Assembly: GCF_029761915.1 (NCBI RefSeq)
Contig: NZ_CP121695.1
Location: 9,205,501-9,269,500 of the forward strand
DNA from: Bradyrhizobium sp. CB1650
GTDB lineage: Bacteria > Pseudomonadota > Alphaproteobacteria > Rhizobiales > Xanthobacteraceae
Direction of reading: 5' to 3'
Length of the DNA: 64,000 bases
The notes below the pieces were generated by a model. It saw only the letters and a list, made by a program, of their open reading frames with translations, had not been told where the DNA came from and searched no databases. Shown here one piece after another: positions 1 through 8,898 of this stretch. The translations under genes and the position numbers were made by a program. Position 1 is the first letter of the stretch. Every line of letters begins with the position of its first letter.

Positions 1-19
1 TTGCCGGAGTTTCGTCGCC

Positions 20-1828
20 ATGGGGGCTGAACAGCCTGAAACGATCGCCGCGATCGTGGCCGCGCATCGCGCAGGCACGATCACGCCAGCGCAAACGATC
101 GCGCGCTGCTATCGGCGCATCCGCGATCACAACGATCCCGCGGTCTTCATCAGCCTGCGCGACGAGGCGGATGCGATCGCCGAGGCCGACAAGCTCGCCG
201 CACGGAAGGATGCAGCAAACCTGCCCCTCTACGGCGTTCCGGTCGCGGTGAAGGACAATATCGACGCGCTGGGCTTTGCGACCACGGCCGCGTGCCCAGC
301 ATTCTCCTACACGCCGACGCATGATTCCACTGCGGTGGAGCGGCTGCGCGCCGCCGGCGCCATCATCATCGGCAAGACGAACCTCGACCAGTTCGCCACC
401 GGCCTTGTCGGCGTCCGCTCGCCCTATGGCATCCCCAAAAATTCGATCCGCGAGGATCTGATCCCGGGCGGCTCGAGCTCGGGATCGGCGACCGCCGTCG
501 GCGCAGGGCTGGTGCCGCTATCGCTCGGCACCGACACCGCCGGATCAGGCCGCGTGCCGGCGATGCTGAACAATATCGTCGGGCTGAAGCCGAGCCTCGG
601 CATGATCCCGACCGCGGGTGTTGTGCCGGCCTGCCGCACGCTCGACTGCATCTCGGTGTTCGCGCTGACGGTCGACGACGCCGCACTCGCGCTCTCCGTG
701 ATGGCGGGCCCAGACCAGGCCGATCCGTTCTCCCGCGACAGGCCACTGGGCGCGCTCACGCCGTTCCCGGCGAACTTGCGGCTCGGTGTGCCGCGCAACG
801 GACAATTGATCTTCTTCGGCGACAAGAGGGCGGAGGCGGCCTACGCCGAGGCGCTGCAGCGCTGGACCGCGCTCGGCGCGACACTGGTCGAATTCGACCT
901 CGAGCCGTTCTACGAGACGGCGCGGCTACTCTACGAAGGACCGTGGGTCGCCGAGCGTTATCTCGTGATCCGCAACCTGCTCGCCTCCGCACCGGATGCG
1001 ATCCACCCTGTCACGCGCGAAATCACCGCTGCCGGCGCGCGGCTCACGGCGGCGGAGACTTTCTCCGCGCTCTACCGCCTGCAGGGTCTGCGCAAGACCG
1101 CCGAGCGCACCTTCGCCGATCTGGATGCGCTGGTGCTGCCGACGGCGCCGACGGTCTATTCGACCGCGCAGGTGCTCGCCAACCCGATCGAGCTCAACAG
1201 CCGGCTCGGCACCTACACCAATTTCGTCAACCTGCTCGATCTCTGCGGCCTCGCGCTGCCGGCATCGATGCGGGCCGACGGCGCGCCGTTCGGCATCACG
1301 CTTCTCGCCCCCGCAGGACGCGATGCGCAGCTCGCCGGCATCGGCCGCGTTTTCCATGCCGATACCAAGCTGAGCGTCGGCGCGAAGGGCGTCGCGCAAC
1401 TACCGCTCGCTCGGCTTGCCGCGAGCACAAGCGACGAGATTCCGATCGCGGTGGTCGGCGCGCATCTCTCCGGCATGGCGCTGAACGGCGAATTGAAGGC
1501 GCTGGACGGACGCCTGATCGAGGCGACCAAAACCGCGCCGGACTACAAGCTCTATGCGCTTCAGACCACGCCGCCGAAGCCCGGGATGCTGCGTGTCGAA
1601 GCCGGCAAGGGCGCCGCGATCGAGCTGGAGATCTGGTCGCTGTCGGCGGCCGCCTTCGGCAAATTTGTCAATGCGATTCCCGCGCCGCTGTCGATCGGCA
1701 CGGTGCGCCTCGCCGATGGCCGCAGCGTGAAGGGTTTTATTGTCGAACCCGAAGCGCTGGGGGACGCACGCGACATCACTGCCTATGGCGGCTGGCGCGC
1801 GTATATGGCGGAGAAGGCGACGGCTTGA
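20..1828 (+). CDS. atzF: Allophanate hydrolase / urea-dicarboxylate hydrolase (AtzF)
   Basis: Amidase-signature hydrolase that completes ureide nitrogen release, turning allophanate (or urea-1,3-dicarboxylate made by AtzEG) into ammonia and CO2 in the cytosol. The 602-residue protein has the Ser-cisSer-Lys triad region: Lys near 78 in VAVKDN, the GGSSSGS stretch near 151-157 and the nucleophile Ser near 176 in DTAGSGR. Residues from about 470 form the extra C-terminal domain typical of full-length AtzF, ending in GGWRAYM. An ATG at 20 is preceded by GGAG at 5-8; the frame stays open to the window edge, so an upstream start cannot be excluded. It converges on the atzGEH/transporter operon rather than being part of it. 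No urea carboxylase gene is visible, which favours the AtzEG-AtzF route over urea amidolyase. Confidence 0.9.
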   Translation: MGAEQPETIAAIVAAHRAGTITPAQTIARCYRRIRDHNDPAVFISLRDEADAIAEADKLAARKDAANLPLYGVPVAVKDNIDALGFATTAACPAFSYTPTHDSTAVERLRAAGAIIIGKTNLDQFATGLVGVRSPYGIPKNSIREDLIPGGSSSGSATAVGAGLVPLSLGTDTAGSGRVPAMLNNIVGLKPSLGMIPTAGVVPACRTLDCISVFALTVDDAALALSVMAGPDQADPFSRDRPLGALTPFPANLRLGVPRNGQLIFFGDKRAEAAYAEALQRWTALGATLVEFDLEPFYETARLLYEGPWVAERYLVIRNLLASAPDAIHPVTREITAAGARLTAAETFSALYRLQGLRKTAERTFADLDALVLPTAPTVYSTAQVLANPIELNSRLGTYTNFVNLLDLCGLALPASMRADGAPFGITLLAPAGRDAQLAGIGRVFHADTKLSVGAKGVAQLPLARLAASTSDEIPIAVVGAHLSGMALNGELKALDGRLIEATKTAPDYKLYALQTTPPKPGMLRVEAGKGAAIELEIWSLSAAAFGKFVNAIPAPLSIGTVRLADGRSVKGFIVEPEALGDARDITAYGGWRAYMAEKATA

Positions 1829-1838
1829 GTTCAACAAC

Positions 1839-1870
1839 AGTGTCGTCCCGGCCTTCGCCGGGACGACACT
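1839..1870. terminator. Perfect 14-bp palindrome between convergent genes
   Basis: Arms of 14 bases (1839-1852 and 1857-1870) pair perfectly around a CTTC loop. The core belongs to the dispersed GTCGTCCCGG...CCGGGACGAC repeat family seen elsewhere in the window. It lies between the ends of atzF and the gntR gene, so it could stop transcription from both sides; there is no T-run, so intrinsic termination is only inferred. Confidence 0.6.
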
Positions 1871-1894
1871 GGAGATGTGGAAGCCAGTGTCGCC

Positions 1895-2617
1895 CTAAAC
1901 CGACACCGCGTAGATCTCGTACTCCCCGCGCACCAGTTCGATATGCGCGCGCATGGCGGCGGCGGCGCCCTGCTTGTCGCCGCGCATGATGGCGACCACG
2001 ACGCGGTCGTGCTCGGCTTGCGACTTGGCCAGACGCCCGAGGTTGCGGAACTGGGCGCGGCGGAACGGCTGCACGCGTACGCGCGTGGCGAGCGTGATCT
2101 CGGCGATGTAGCCGTTCTGCGAGCCGGCATAGATCGCATTGTGGAAGCGCTCGTTGACCTCGTGGAAGCGCTCGGGATTGCCGGCGTAGCTCAGGAGCCG
2201 GAGCTCCTCGTGGATGGCCTCGAGATGATGGCGCTCGGCCGCGGACATGCGCTCGGCAGCAAGCCCCGCGCACAGCGCTTCGAGTTCGGCCATCGCCTCG
2301 AACATGCTTGTCAGCCGCTCGATCGAAGGCTGCGCCACCACCGCGCCGCGATGAGCGCGCGCCTCGACGAGGCCGCTGGCCACGAGCTGGCGCAGCGCCT
2401 CCCGCACCGGCGTGCGCGAGACGCTGAAGCGACGCGCGATATCGGTTTCGTCAAGCGGCGCGCCGGGGGCTAAGGTTCCGCGCACGATCTCGTCGGCAAG
2501 TTGCAGGCGCAGCTCCTCGGCGCGCGTCACCTTGTGCAAGGTCGGCTGCGGCCGGTCGACACGTGGCACCACCGGCTCCGCCGGCAGTGCCCCCTGCGGT
2601 AAGTCGTCGAGCGTCAT
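1895..2617 (-). CDS. GntR-family regulator (FCD type) of the atz locus
   Basis: 240-residue transcription factor. The N-terminal winged helix-turn-helix (about residues 25-95) carries the GntR signature with LADEIVRGTLAPG and VSRTPVREALRQL; the C-terminal all-helical FCD ligand domain follows (about 100-235) and includes the His-rich HEELR and NERFHNAIYA segments that usually bind a metal and an organic acid. The ATG at 2617 was chosen because it is only 4 bases beyond the stop of the preceding atzH gene and starts immediately ahead of the recognisable domain. It is the last gene of the leftward operon, which suggests autoregulation and ligand-responsive control of ureide uptake and breakdown. 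The ligand is unknown. Confidence 0.88.
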   Translation of the reverse strand: MTLDDLPQGALPAEPVVPRVDRPQPTLHKVTRAEELRLQLADEIVRGTLAPGAPLDETDIARRFSVSRTPVREALRQLVASGLVEARAHRGAVVAQPSIERLTSMFEAMAELEALCAGLAAERMSAAERHHLEAIHEELRLLSYAGNPERFHEVNERFHNAIYAGSQNGYIAEITLATRVRVQPFRRAQFRNLGRLAKSQAEHDRVVVAIMRGDKQGAAAAMRAHIELVRGEYEIYAVSV

Positions 2618-2621
2618 GCGA

Positions 2622-3014
2622 TCACGTCTCTTTCGGCTCGTCGATGATGCTGACATGGGCGGCGACGACGCGCCAGCCCTCCGGGAAGCGGATCCAGGTC
2701 TGCATCTGCCGACCGACCTTGCCGGGCGCCGTGTCGCGATAGAACAGGGTGGAAGCGACCGCGGTGTCGCGGCCATAGCTGGTGATGACGGTTTTCGCGG
2801 TGCGACGATTGAGGCCGACGGGCGAGCGCGCGGCACGAAAGCTCGCGATCGCCTCATAGCCATAGAGGTTCTCGCCGATGCCGTAGCGCAGCGTGCGAGG
2901 ATCATTGCGGAAAAGCTCGCCGAGCACGGCGACGTCGTTGTTGACCAGCGCCGTCTCGTAACGCTCGAACGCGGCTTTGACATCCGCGATCACGTCGGGA
3001 AGATCGATTTCCAT
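2622..3014 (-). CDS. atzH: AtzH-like / HpxZ family protein (NTF2 fold, DUF3225)
   Basis: 130-residue small protein of the SnoaL/NTF2-like fold annotated as AtzH or HpxZ (oxalurate catabolism) in related operons. The start at 3014 gives an ordinary family-length protein beginning MEIDLPDV; upstream codons in frame are not conserved in character. Recognisable features are the [19 protein letters not shown] region and the terminal [14 protein letters not shown] strand. The gene sits one base from the atzE stop and 4 bases from gntR, so it is co-transcribed. In related gene sets it accompanies the AtzE/HpxY amidase and has been proposed to act on an intermediate, but its exact reaction is not visible from sequence. 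Confidence 0.85.
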   Translation of the reverse strand: MEIDLPDVIADVKAAFERYETALVNNDVAVLGELFRNDPRTLRYGIGENLYGYEAIASFRAARSPVGLNRRTAKTVITSYGRDTAVASTLFYRDTAPGKVGRQMQTWIRFPEGWRVVAAHVSIIDEPKET

Positions 3015-3015
3015 T

Positions 3016-4410
3016 TCAAAATCCTCTCGGCGACGGCGCTGATACCACGCCCATTCGTTCCAGCGTATGCGCGACGCGCAGCGCGACGTCCTCGCGCCAG
3101 GGCGCTGTGATGATCTGCACGCCGATCGGCAACGGCTCGAGCGGGACCGGCACGGCAACCACGGGCAGGCCGATGAACGAGATCGGCTGAGTGTGGATGC
3201 CGATATTGGCGCGCACCGGCAGTTCGACGCCGTCGAGCGTGAAATTCACCTGACCGAGCTTCGGCGCCGTACAGGGCGTTGCGGGGGCGAGCAGCACGTC
3301 GACCGACTTGAACAGCTCCATCACTTGCGCGCGGTACCAGCGGCGGAATTTTTGCGCGCGGTCGACCAACGAAGCCGGCACCATGGCGCCAGCGATCAGC
3401 CGGTCGCGCACCGCCGGATCGAAATCGTTCGGGCGCTTGCGCAGGCGATCGAGATGCAGCGAGGCGCCTTCCGTCGTGGTGATGACGTAAGCCGCCGCGC
3501 GAGCGCGCGAGGCTTCGGGAATCTCCACCACCTGCGTTGCGCCGAGCGCCTTGGCGACAAGGCTGACGGCCTCGACGGCCTCGGGAAACACGTTCTTCTG
3601 GAAATGGCCGCCGGCGATCGCCACGCGCAGGCCCGCAATGGATTCGCCGAGCAGCGGCGTCACCGGCTCGATTGGTCGTGTGGTGCAGGCACCATCGTCG
3701 GCATCCGGCCCCTGCATCGCGTCATAGGCCAGCGCCAGATCGGTAACGGAACGCGCAAGCGGGCCGAGATGATCGAGGCTCGCCACGAACGGGAAAGAGC
3801 GCGCGCGCGACAGGCGGCCGTATGTGGGCTTGAGACCAAAAATGCCGCAGAACGAGGACGGCACGCGGATCGAGCCGTTGGTGTCCGAGCCCAGCGCGAT
3901 CGGTACCAGCGCGCCGCCGACGGCGCTGCCCGAGCCGCCCGAGGAACCGCCGGTCATCCGCGTGGTGTCATGCGGATTGCGCGAGGGACCGTCATGGACG
4001 TTCTCGCCGGTGAAGTCGTAGGCGTATTCGCCCATGTTGAGCGCACCGACCAGCACGGCGCCGGCTGCTTCCATACGCTCGATCAGTGTCGCGTCGCGCT
4101 TAGCCTTCGGCAGGTCGCGGTTGATCTTCGAGCCGGCGCGCGTCGGCAGGCCCGCAACATCGAACAGGTTCTTTACCGCAAAGGGTACACCGGCGAGCGG
4201 ACCGACCTGCTTACCGTTGGCAATGTCGGCGTCGATGGCGAGCGCCTTCGCGCGAGCGCGCCTGCCAGTGATGTCCGTAAAGGCACCAAGCAGGAGGTGG
4301 TATCGAGTGATGCGCGCCAGCGCCGCTTCGGTGACCTCGAACGCAGTTAGCTTCCGGGTGGCAATAGCTGCGGCGATCTCCGCGGCCGTCATTTCGGGAT
4401 GAACCATCAT
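3016..4410 (-). CDS. atzE: AtzE-family amidohydrolase (1-carboxybiuret or oxalurate amidase)
   Basis: 464-residue amidase-signature enzyme. The triad region is intact: Lys in [14 protein letters not shown], the [14 protein letters not shown] cis-Ser loop and the Ser nucleophile in [13 protein letters not shown]. Members next to a small GatC-like AtzG (DUF4089) subunit deaminate 1-carboxybiuret in cyanurate breakdown, while the HpxXY pair of enterobacteria handles oxalurate; sequence alone does not choose. Two adjacent ATG codons (4410 and 4407) can start it, 7 bases after atzG. Tight spacing with atzG and atzH and co-orientation with an oligopeptide-type ABC importer indicate uptake followed by stepwise amide hydrolysis, feeding AtzF. 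Confidence 0.88.
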   Translation of the reverse strand: MMVHPEMTAAEIAAAIATRKLTAFEVTEAALARITRYHLLLGAFTDITGRRARAKALAIDADIANGKQVGPLAGVPFAVKNLFDVAGLPTRAGSKINRDLPKAKRDATLIERMEAAGAVLVGALNMGEYAYDFTGENVHDGPSRNPHDTTRMTGGSSGGSGSAVGGALVPIALGSDTNGSIRVPSSFCGIFGLKPTYGRLSRARSFPFVASLDHLGPLARSVTDLALAYDAMQGPDADDGACTTRPIEPVTPLLGESIAGLRVAIAGGHFQKNVFPEAVEAVSLVAKALGATQVVEIPEASRARAAAYVITTTEGASLHLDRLRKRPNDFDPAVRDRLIAGAMVPASLVDRAQKFRRWYRAQVMELFKSVDVLLAPATPCTAPKLGQVNFTLDGVELPVRANIGIHTQPISFIGLPVVAVPVPLEPLPIGVQIITAPWREDVALRVAHTLERMGVVSAPSPRGF

Positions 4411-4417
4411 GGCGGCG

Positions 4418-4597
4418 TCAGGCCGTGAACACGGGCGCCGGCTCGGTCTCGTCCGGCAGCGCGAATTCGTCGACGAGGCGGCCGAGCCGCAGCGACACGT
4501 CGAGGTTGGCGCGCACCGCCGGCCGCCAGGCGTCCTCGACCGGCAGCGCCAGAGCTTTCGATACGGCGTCGATATAATCGTCCAGCGGTTCGGCCAT
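4418..4597 (-). CDS. atzG: AtzG small subunit (DUF4089, GatC-like)
   Basis: 59-residue protein starting MAEPLDDYIDAVSKALAL, matching the DUF4089/AtzG family in size and in the helix-rich DDYI...RLGRLVDEFALPDE pattern. AtzG is a GatC-like partner that wraps around and stabilises AtzE, analogous to GatC with GatA. It lies 17 bases after the ABC ATPase stop and 7 bases before atzE. Short and easily missed, but its place directly ahead of atzE makes the call strong. Confidence 0.85.
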   Translation of the reverse strand: MAEPLDDYIDAVSKALALPVEDAWRPAVRANLDVSLRLGRLVDEFALPDETEPAPVFTA

Positions 4598-4614
4598 AAC
4601 GCTCTCACAGTCCC

Positions 4615-6411
4615 TCAGTGCACCGGCAACGGCGGATGCGGAATCGCCGTCAACAGCGCCTTGGTGTAGTCGTCCTGCGGATCGCTGAGGACCTTCTCGG
4701 AAGATCCTTCCTCCACGATTCGACCCGTCCGCATCACAATGACACGATCGCACAGCAAGCGCACCACATTCAAATCATGCGAGACGAACAGGTAGCTCAT
4801 GCGTAGCCGCTGCTTGAGATCCTCGAGCAGATTCAGCACCACCGCCTGGACCGAGACGTCGAGCGCCGCGGTCGGCTCGTCCAGGATGACGAGCTTCGGA
4901 TGCAGCGCGATCGCCCGCGCAATGCCGACGCGGGCCTTCTGGCCGCCGGACAATTGATGCGGGAAACGATCGAGCAGATCGAGCGGCAATCCGACCATCG
5001 CCGCCAGCTCTTCGCAGCGGGCACGAAGCGCATCGCGCCCTTTGATGTCGCCGAGCTGCAGAAGCGGATCGGCGATCGCGCGCGCTGCGGTGAAGCGCGG
5101 ATTGAGGCTGTCGGTCGGGTCCTGGAACACCATCTGGATGCGGCTGCGCAGCGGCAGGCGCGCAAAGGCGCTCGGCATGATGCCGCCGATCTCCTCGCCA
5201 TCGAACTGGACGCGGCCCGAGGTCTGGTCGAGCAGCCGCATCACCATCATCGACGTCGTCGATTTGCCGCAGCCGGATTCGCCGACGAGGCCGACACTCT
5301 CGCCATGACCGATCGAGAAGCTGATGCCGTCGACGGCGCGGAACACATCCGGCTCGACCGGCGGCTTGCGGCCGAACAGCTTGCCGAGCACGGCGGTGGC
5401 GCCCTGGCGCGGATATTCCTTGACGAGCTTTTCGATGAGGAGGAGGGGTTTGTCGCTCTTCTCCCTCTCCCCGCTCTTCGCGGGGAGAGGGATGGGGTGA
5501 GGGGCTGTTTCCGCGAGCTCGACTCGCGGAGAGTCCCCCTCACCCGCCGCACTTCGTGCGCCGGGAGAGGCAAGAGCAGCGGCTTCGTCTTCCGGCAACA
5601 GATCGCGCAGCGACACACCGATCCGCGGCGTCGCGCGCATCAGCTTGCGCGTGTAGGGATGCTGCGGGTTCGCGAAGATGTCGGCGGCCCTTGCGGTCTC
5701 GACCACCCGGCCCTTCTCCATCACCACGACGCGGTCGCAATAGGCCGCCGCAAGGCCGAGGTCGTGCGTGATCAGGATGGTCGACATCGCGCGCCGCTTG
5801 GTCAGTTCGACGATCAGATCCATCACGGCCTTCTGGGTGGTGACGTCGAGGCCGGTGGTCGGCTCGTCCGCGATCAGGAGCTGCGGATTGCAGGCGAGCG
5901 CGAGCGCGATGACGACGCGCTGGCACATACCGCCCGAGAGCTCGAACGGATAGGCATGATAGCGCTCGCGCGGGCGCGCGATCTTGACCTGCTCCAGCGC
6001 CTCGATTGCCTTCTCGCCGCGACCTGTGACCTGGGCCTGCTGCACGTGGGTGCGCAGCACGTCCTCGATCTGGTCGCCCACTTTGCGGATCGGGTTGAGC
6101 GCGGCGCGCGGGTTCTGGAAGATCATCGAGACCTCGCGGCCGCGCAGGTCGCGCATCTGGTCCTCGGTCGCGGCCTTCACATCGATACCGGAGAACATCA
6201 CCGAGCCCTCGGCGATCCGGCCTGCGCGATCGAGGATCCGCATCACCGCGTATGACGTCACCGACTTGCCAGAGCCGGATTCGCCGACGATTGCCAGCGT
6301 CTCGCCCTTGGCGACGGAGATGTCGACGTGCTGCACCGCCTTCACGATGCCGCGGCGCGTGGTGAATTCGACGGTGAGGTCGCGGACGTCAAGCAGGGGC
6401 TGGGTGGTCAT
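4615..6411 (-). CDS. Fused dipeptide/oligopeptide-type ABC transporter ATPase (DppD-DppF)
   Basis: 598-residue tandem ATPase powering the two permeases upstream. The first nucleotide-binding domain (about 5-265) has Walker A GESGSGKS, signature LSGGMCQR and Walker [13 protein letters not shown]; the second (about 320-590) has [18 protein letters not shown] and [12 protein letters not shown]. Both carry the C-terminal peptide-transporter extension (HPYTRKLM and DYTKALL). ATG at 6411 gives a start right before the first domain; the open frame runs 14 codons further. The linker between the halves is unusually long because a palindromic repeat (5463-5571) is read through in frame as a Pro/Ser/Glu-rich stretch at about residues 281-317. 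Upstream gene dppC-like lies across a 320-base gap containing the same repeat. Confidence 0.92.
   Translation of the reverse strand: MTTQPLLDVRDLTVEFTTRRGIVKAVQHVDISVAKGETLAIVGESGSGKSVTSYAVMRILDRAGRIAEGSVMFSGIDVKAATEDQMRDLRGREVSMIFQNPRAALNPIRKVGDQIEDVLRTHVQQAQVTGRGEKAIEALEQVKIARPRERYHAYPFELSGGMCQRVVIALALACNPQLLIADEPTTGLDVTTQKAVMDLIVELTKRRAMSTILITHDLGLAAAYCDRVVVMEKGRVVETARAADIFANPQHPYTRKLMRATPRIGVSLRDLLPEDEAAALASPGARSAAGEGDSPRVELAETAPHPIPLPAKSGEREKSDKPLLLIEKLVKEYPRQGATAVLGKLFGRKPPVEPDVFRAVDGISFSIGHGESVGLVGESGCGKSTTSMMVMRLLDQTSGRVQFDGEEIGGIMPSAFARLPLRSRIQMVFQDPTDSLNPRFTAARAIADPLLQLGDIKGRDALRARCEELAAMVGLPLDLLDRFPHQLSGGQKARVGIARAIALHPKLVILDEPTAALDVSVQAVVLNLLEDLKQRLRMSYLFVSHDLNVVRLLCDRVIVMRTGRIVEEGSSEKVLSDPQDDYTKALLTAIPHPPLPVH
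5463..5571. repeat. Palindromic CTCTCCCC repeat inside the ATPase gene
   Basis: Mosaic palindrome: hairpin CCTCTCCCCGC/GCGGGGAGAGG at 5464-5490, a central GGTGAGGGG...CCCCTCACC pair, and a right GCGC...GGGAGAGG end. The same element occurs in non-coding DNA at 6551-6702 and 56111-56241. Here it is translated within the linker of the fused ATPase without breaking the frame. Confidence 0.85.
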
Positions 6412-6550
6412 GCTGGCCTCCCCAGCAAAAATCCGCAAAACAACCCCATGCAAAGTAGCGAAGCGTCGGTCCCGGCGGACCAGTGCCGAGAGTGGCGGCG
6501 CGCAGCAAGAGCTTCAAACCATTCGAACATTTACGCCCTCCGCGCAAATC

Positions 6551-6702
6551 TTCTCCCTCTCCCCGTTCTTACGGGGAGAGGGTTGGGGTGAGGGGCCTCT
6601 ATCCGCGCGAACAATTGCCAAAGGAGTTCGCGGAGAGCCCCCCTCACCCGGTCCGCTAACGCGGCCCGGCCTCTCCCCGCAGGCGGGGAGAGGCGAAGGA
6701 GA
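6551..6702. repeat. Palindromic CTCTCCCC repeat between transporter genes
   Basis: Left hairpin CCCTCTCCCCGT/ACGGGGAGAGGG, centre GGGTGAGGGG...CCCCTCACCC and right CCTCTCCCCGCAGGCGGGGAGAGG hairpin. It fills the 320-base gap between the permease and ATPase genes and might modulate expression of the distal part of the operon. No gene was found in this gap. Confidence 0.85.
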
Positions 6703-6731
6703 GCGCGGCGCCGGTCGAAACCACCCATCGC

Positions 6732-7631
6732 TCACGTCCTCCGCTGCGGGTCGACGATGTCGCGAAGACCGTCGCCGAGCAGGTTGAAGCAGAACACGGC
6801 GATCATCAGGGCGAGGCCCGGGAACAGCGCGATCCACCATTCGCCGGAGACCATGAAGCCGGCGCCCTCGGCGACCATGATGCCCCATTCGGCGGTCGGC
6901 GGGCGCACGCCGAGGCCGATGAAGGAGAGGCCGGCGGCATTGAGGATGGCGTAGCCCATGGTCAGCGACATCTGCACGATCATGATCGGCATGATGTTGG
7001 GCAGGATATGCACCAGCAGAATCCGGAATTCGCCGTTGCCCGACAGCCGCGCCGCCTGCACGAAACCGGCATTGCGGCGGACGTTGGCTTCGGCGCGCGC
7101 GACGCGGGCATAGAGCGGGAAGTTCACGATGGCCGTGGCCAGGATGATGTTCTGCACGGTGTTGCCGAGCGCCGCCACGATGCCCATCGCCAGCACGAAC
7201 AGCGGAAAGGCCATGATGGTATCGGCGATGCGGCCGACGATGCGGTCGGTCCAGCCGCCGAAATAGCCCGCCGCGATGCCGGCGAGCCCGCCCATCAGGA
7301 ACACCAGCGCGACCGATGCGACCGCGATGAAGAAGTCGAGGCGCGTTGCGACGATGACACGGCTGAAGATGTCGCGGCCCAATTGATCAGTGCCGAACCA
7401 GTGCGCCGCCGACGGCGGTTTCAGTGCGGCCGCGGTGTCCGAGGCGAGCGGATCGTGCGGCACGATGGAGGGACCGAACAGCGCCGCGAAGGCGATCAAC
7501 AGCAGCAGCACGAAGGCAAAGCCCGTGACCCTGTTCTCGCCGAGCACATAGCGGGCGTGCTCGAACATCGCCGCGAGTCCTGAGGTTCGCGCCGGACCGA
7601 CCGGTTCAACAGCAGGCGCAACAGTGCTCAT
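6732..7631 (-). CDS. Peptide/opine-type ABC transporter permease, DppC family
   Basis: 299-residue inner-membrane permease with an N-terminal cytoplasmic tail, a first membrane helix near 35-55 (VTGFAFVLLLLIAFAALF), the characteristic periplasmic HDPLASDT...HWFGTDQLGRDIFSR segment (about 75-105) and five further helices. The EAA loop (AARLSGNGEFRILLVHILPNIMPIMIV) couples to the ATPase. It begins 9 bases after the DppB-like gene stops. Together they form the channel of a peptide-family importer; these importers also carry nickel, opines or ureides, so substrate is not defined. Confidence 0.92.
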   Translation of the reverse strand: MSTVAPAVEPVGPARTSGLAAMFEHARYVLGENRVTGFAFVLLLLIAFAALFGPSIVPHDPLASDTAAALKPPSAAHWFGTDQLGRDIFSRVIVATRLDFFIAVASVALVFLMGGLAGIAAGYFGGWTDRIVGRIADTIMAFPLFVLAMGIVAALGNTVQNIILATAIVNFPLYARVARAEANVRRNAGFVQAARLSGNGEFRILLVHILPNIMPIMIVQMSLTMGYAILNAAGLSFIGLGVRPPTAEWGIMVAEGAGFMVSGEWWIALFPGLALMIAVFCFNLLGDGLRDIVDPQRRT

Positions 7632-7640
7632 CTCCCACCC

Positions 7641-8654
7641 CTACCCCTCAAGCCTGACACGCGGATCGATCACGCCGTAGAGAATGTCGATCAGGAGATT
7701 GAGCAGCACGTACACGACCGCCATGGTCAGCACGAAACCCTGCACCGGCGCGAAGTCGGACGCGATCAGCGCTTCGACAGCATAGGAGCCGATGCCGGGC
7801 CAGGCGAAGACCTTCTCCACCAGCACGTTGGCGCCCAGCAGGAACGAGAACACCATGCTGAGCGTGGTGATCACCGGCAGCATTGCGTTGCGGAAGGCGT
7901 ATGTGACGATGACGGTTGCCGGCGACAGGCCGCTGGCACGTGCGGTGCGGACGAATTCGGAGGCGAGCACCGCCAGCATCGAGGCGCGCGTCATGCGCGC
8001 GATCGGCGCCAGCGAGAAGATCGCGAGCGTCGCCGCCGGCAGGATGAGCTGGCTCAGCGCCGAGCGGAACGCCTCGAAGTCGCGCGCGATCAGGGTATCG
8101 ATCAGATAGAAGCCGGTCACCGTCGGCGGCGCGCTGTAGAACACATCGAGCCGGCCGAGCGGCGCGGGCGACCAGCCGAGCCGGAAATAGAAGACGTAGA
8201 CCAGCACGAGGCCGGTGAAGAACACCGGCAGCGACACGCCGGCCGTCGTCGTCACCCGGCAGAGATGATCGATCCATGAGCCCGGCCGCGTCGCCGCCAG
8301 GACGCCGAGCGGGATGGCGATGGCAATGGAGACGACGAGGCCGAGCAGCGTCAGCTCGGCGGAGGCCGGCAGGCGGTTGCGGATCTCGGTCGCGACGGGC
8401 TGGCCGGTCGTCAGCGAGGTGCCAAAATCGCCGTGAGCGAGATCGCTGGCGTAGCGGAAGAACTGCTCGACCAGCGGCTTGTCGAAGCCGAGTTTCTTGC
8501 GGATCTGCTCGACGGCCTCCTTCGTCGCGGCGGGACCGGCGAAATACGCAGCCGGATCACCCGGCAGCGCGCGCGTGAGCAGGAAGGTGACGATGACGAC
8601 GCCGATCAACGACGGGATCGCGAACATGAGACGCTTGCCGATCAGGGTCAGCAT
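7641..8654 (-). CDS. Peptide/opine-type ABC transporter permease, DppB family
   Basis: 337-residue inner-membrane permease. It starts MLTLIGKRLMFAIPSLIGVV with the first helix, followed by the family RALPGDP motif and IRKKLGFDKPLVEQFFRY periplasmic loop, then five more helices and an EAA loop (ARASGLSPATVIVTYAFRNAMLPVI). The ATG at 8654 was chosen because the open frame upstream runs through a palindromic repeat and encodes only Pro/Gly-rich residues. Pairs with the DppC-like permease 9 bases downstream. Confidence 0.92.
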   Translation of the reverse strand: MLTLIGKRLMFAIPSLIGVVIVTFLLTRALPGDPAAYFAGPAATKEAVEQIRKKLGFDKPLVEQFFRYASDLAHGDFGTSLTTGQPVATEIRNRLPASAELTLLGLVVSIAIAIPLGVLAATRPGSWIDHLCRVTTTAGVSLPVFFTGLVLVYVFYFRLGWSPAPLGRLDVFYSAPPTVTGFYLIDTLIARDFEAFRSALSQLILPAATLAIFSLAPIARMTRASMLAVLASEFVRTARASGLSPATVIVTYAFRNAMLPVITTLSMVFSFLLGANVLVEKVFAWPGIGSYAVEALIASDFAPVQGFVLTMAVVYVLLNLLIDILYGVIDPRVRLEG

Positions 8655-8715
8655 GGCGAAGCGCTCCTCCTGCACTGCATTTTTGAGCAGGCTCGCGCCA
8701 CTTGTCTCACCGCGT

Positions 8716-8821
8716 TCCCTCCCCCCTTGCGGGGGAGGGTTAGGGAGGGGGTGGCCCAGGGAGAGGTCGGAGCTCGTGGCTACCCCCCTCCCCGCCCCTC
8801 CCCCGCAGGGGGGGAGGGAGT
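8716..8821. repeat. CCCTCCCCC palindromic repeat
   Basis: Inverted repeat pair TCCCTCCCCCCTTGCGGGGGAGGG and CCCCTCCCCCGCAGGGGGGGAGGGA around a GTGGC...GCTAC core. A close copy lies at 32867-32970. Sits between the binding-protein and DppB-like genes, in a gap of about 240 bases without a gene. Confidence 0.85.
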
Positions 8822-8898
8822 GAGAGAGTGGTGGCCGCCTCACGTGGATTGGTGACGGCGGACAGTGCCAATGCGTCCCTGACCATCAGCAAGGCCCC

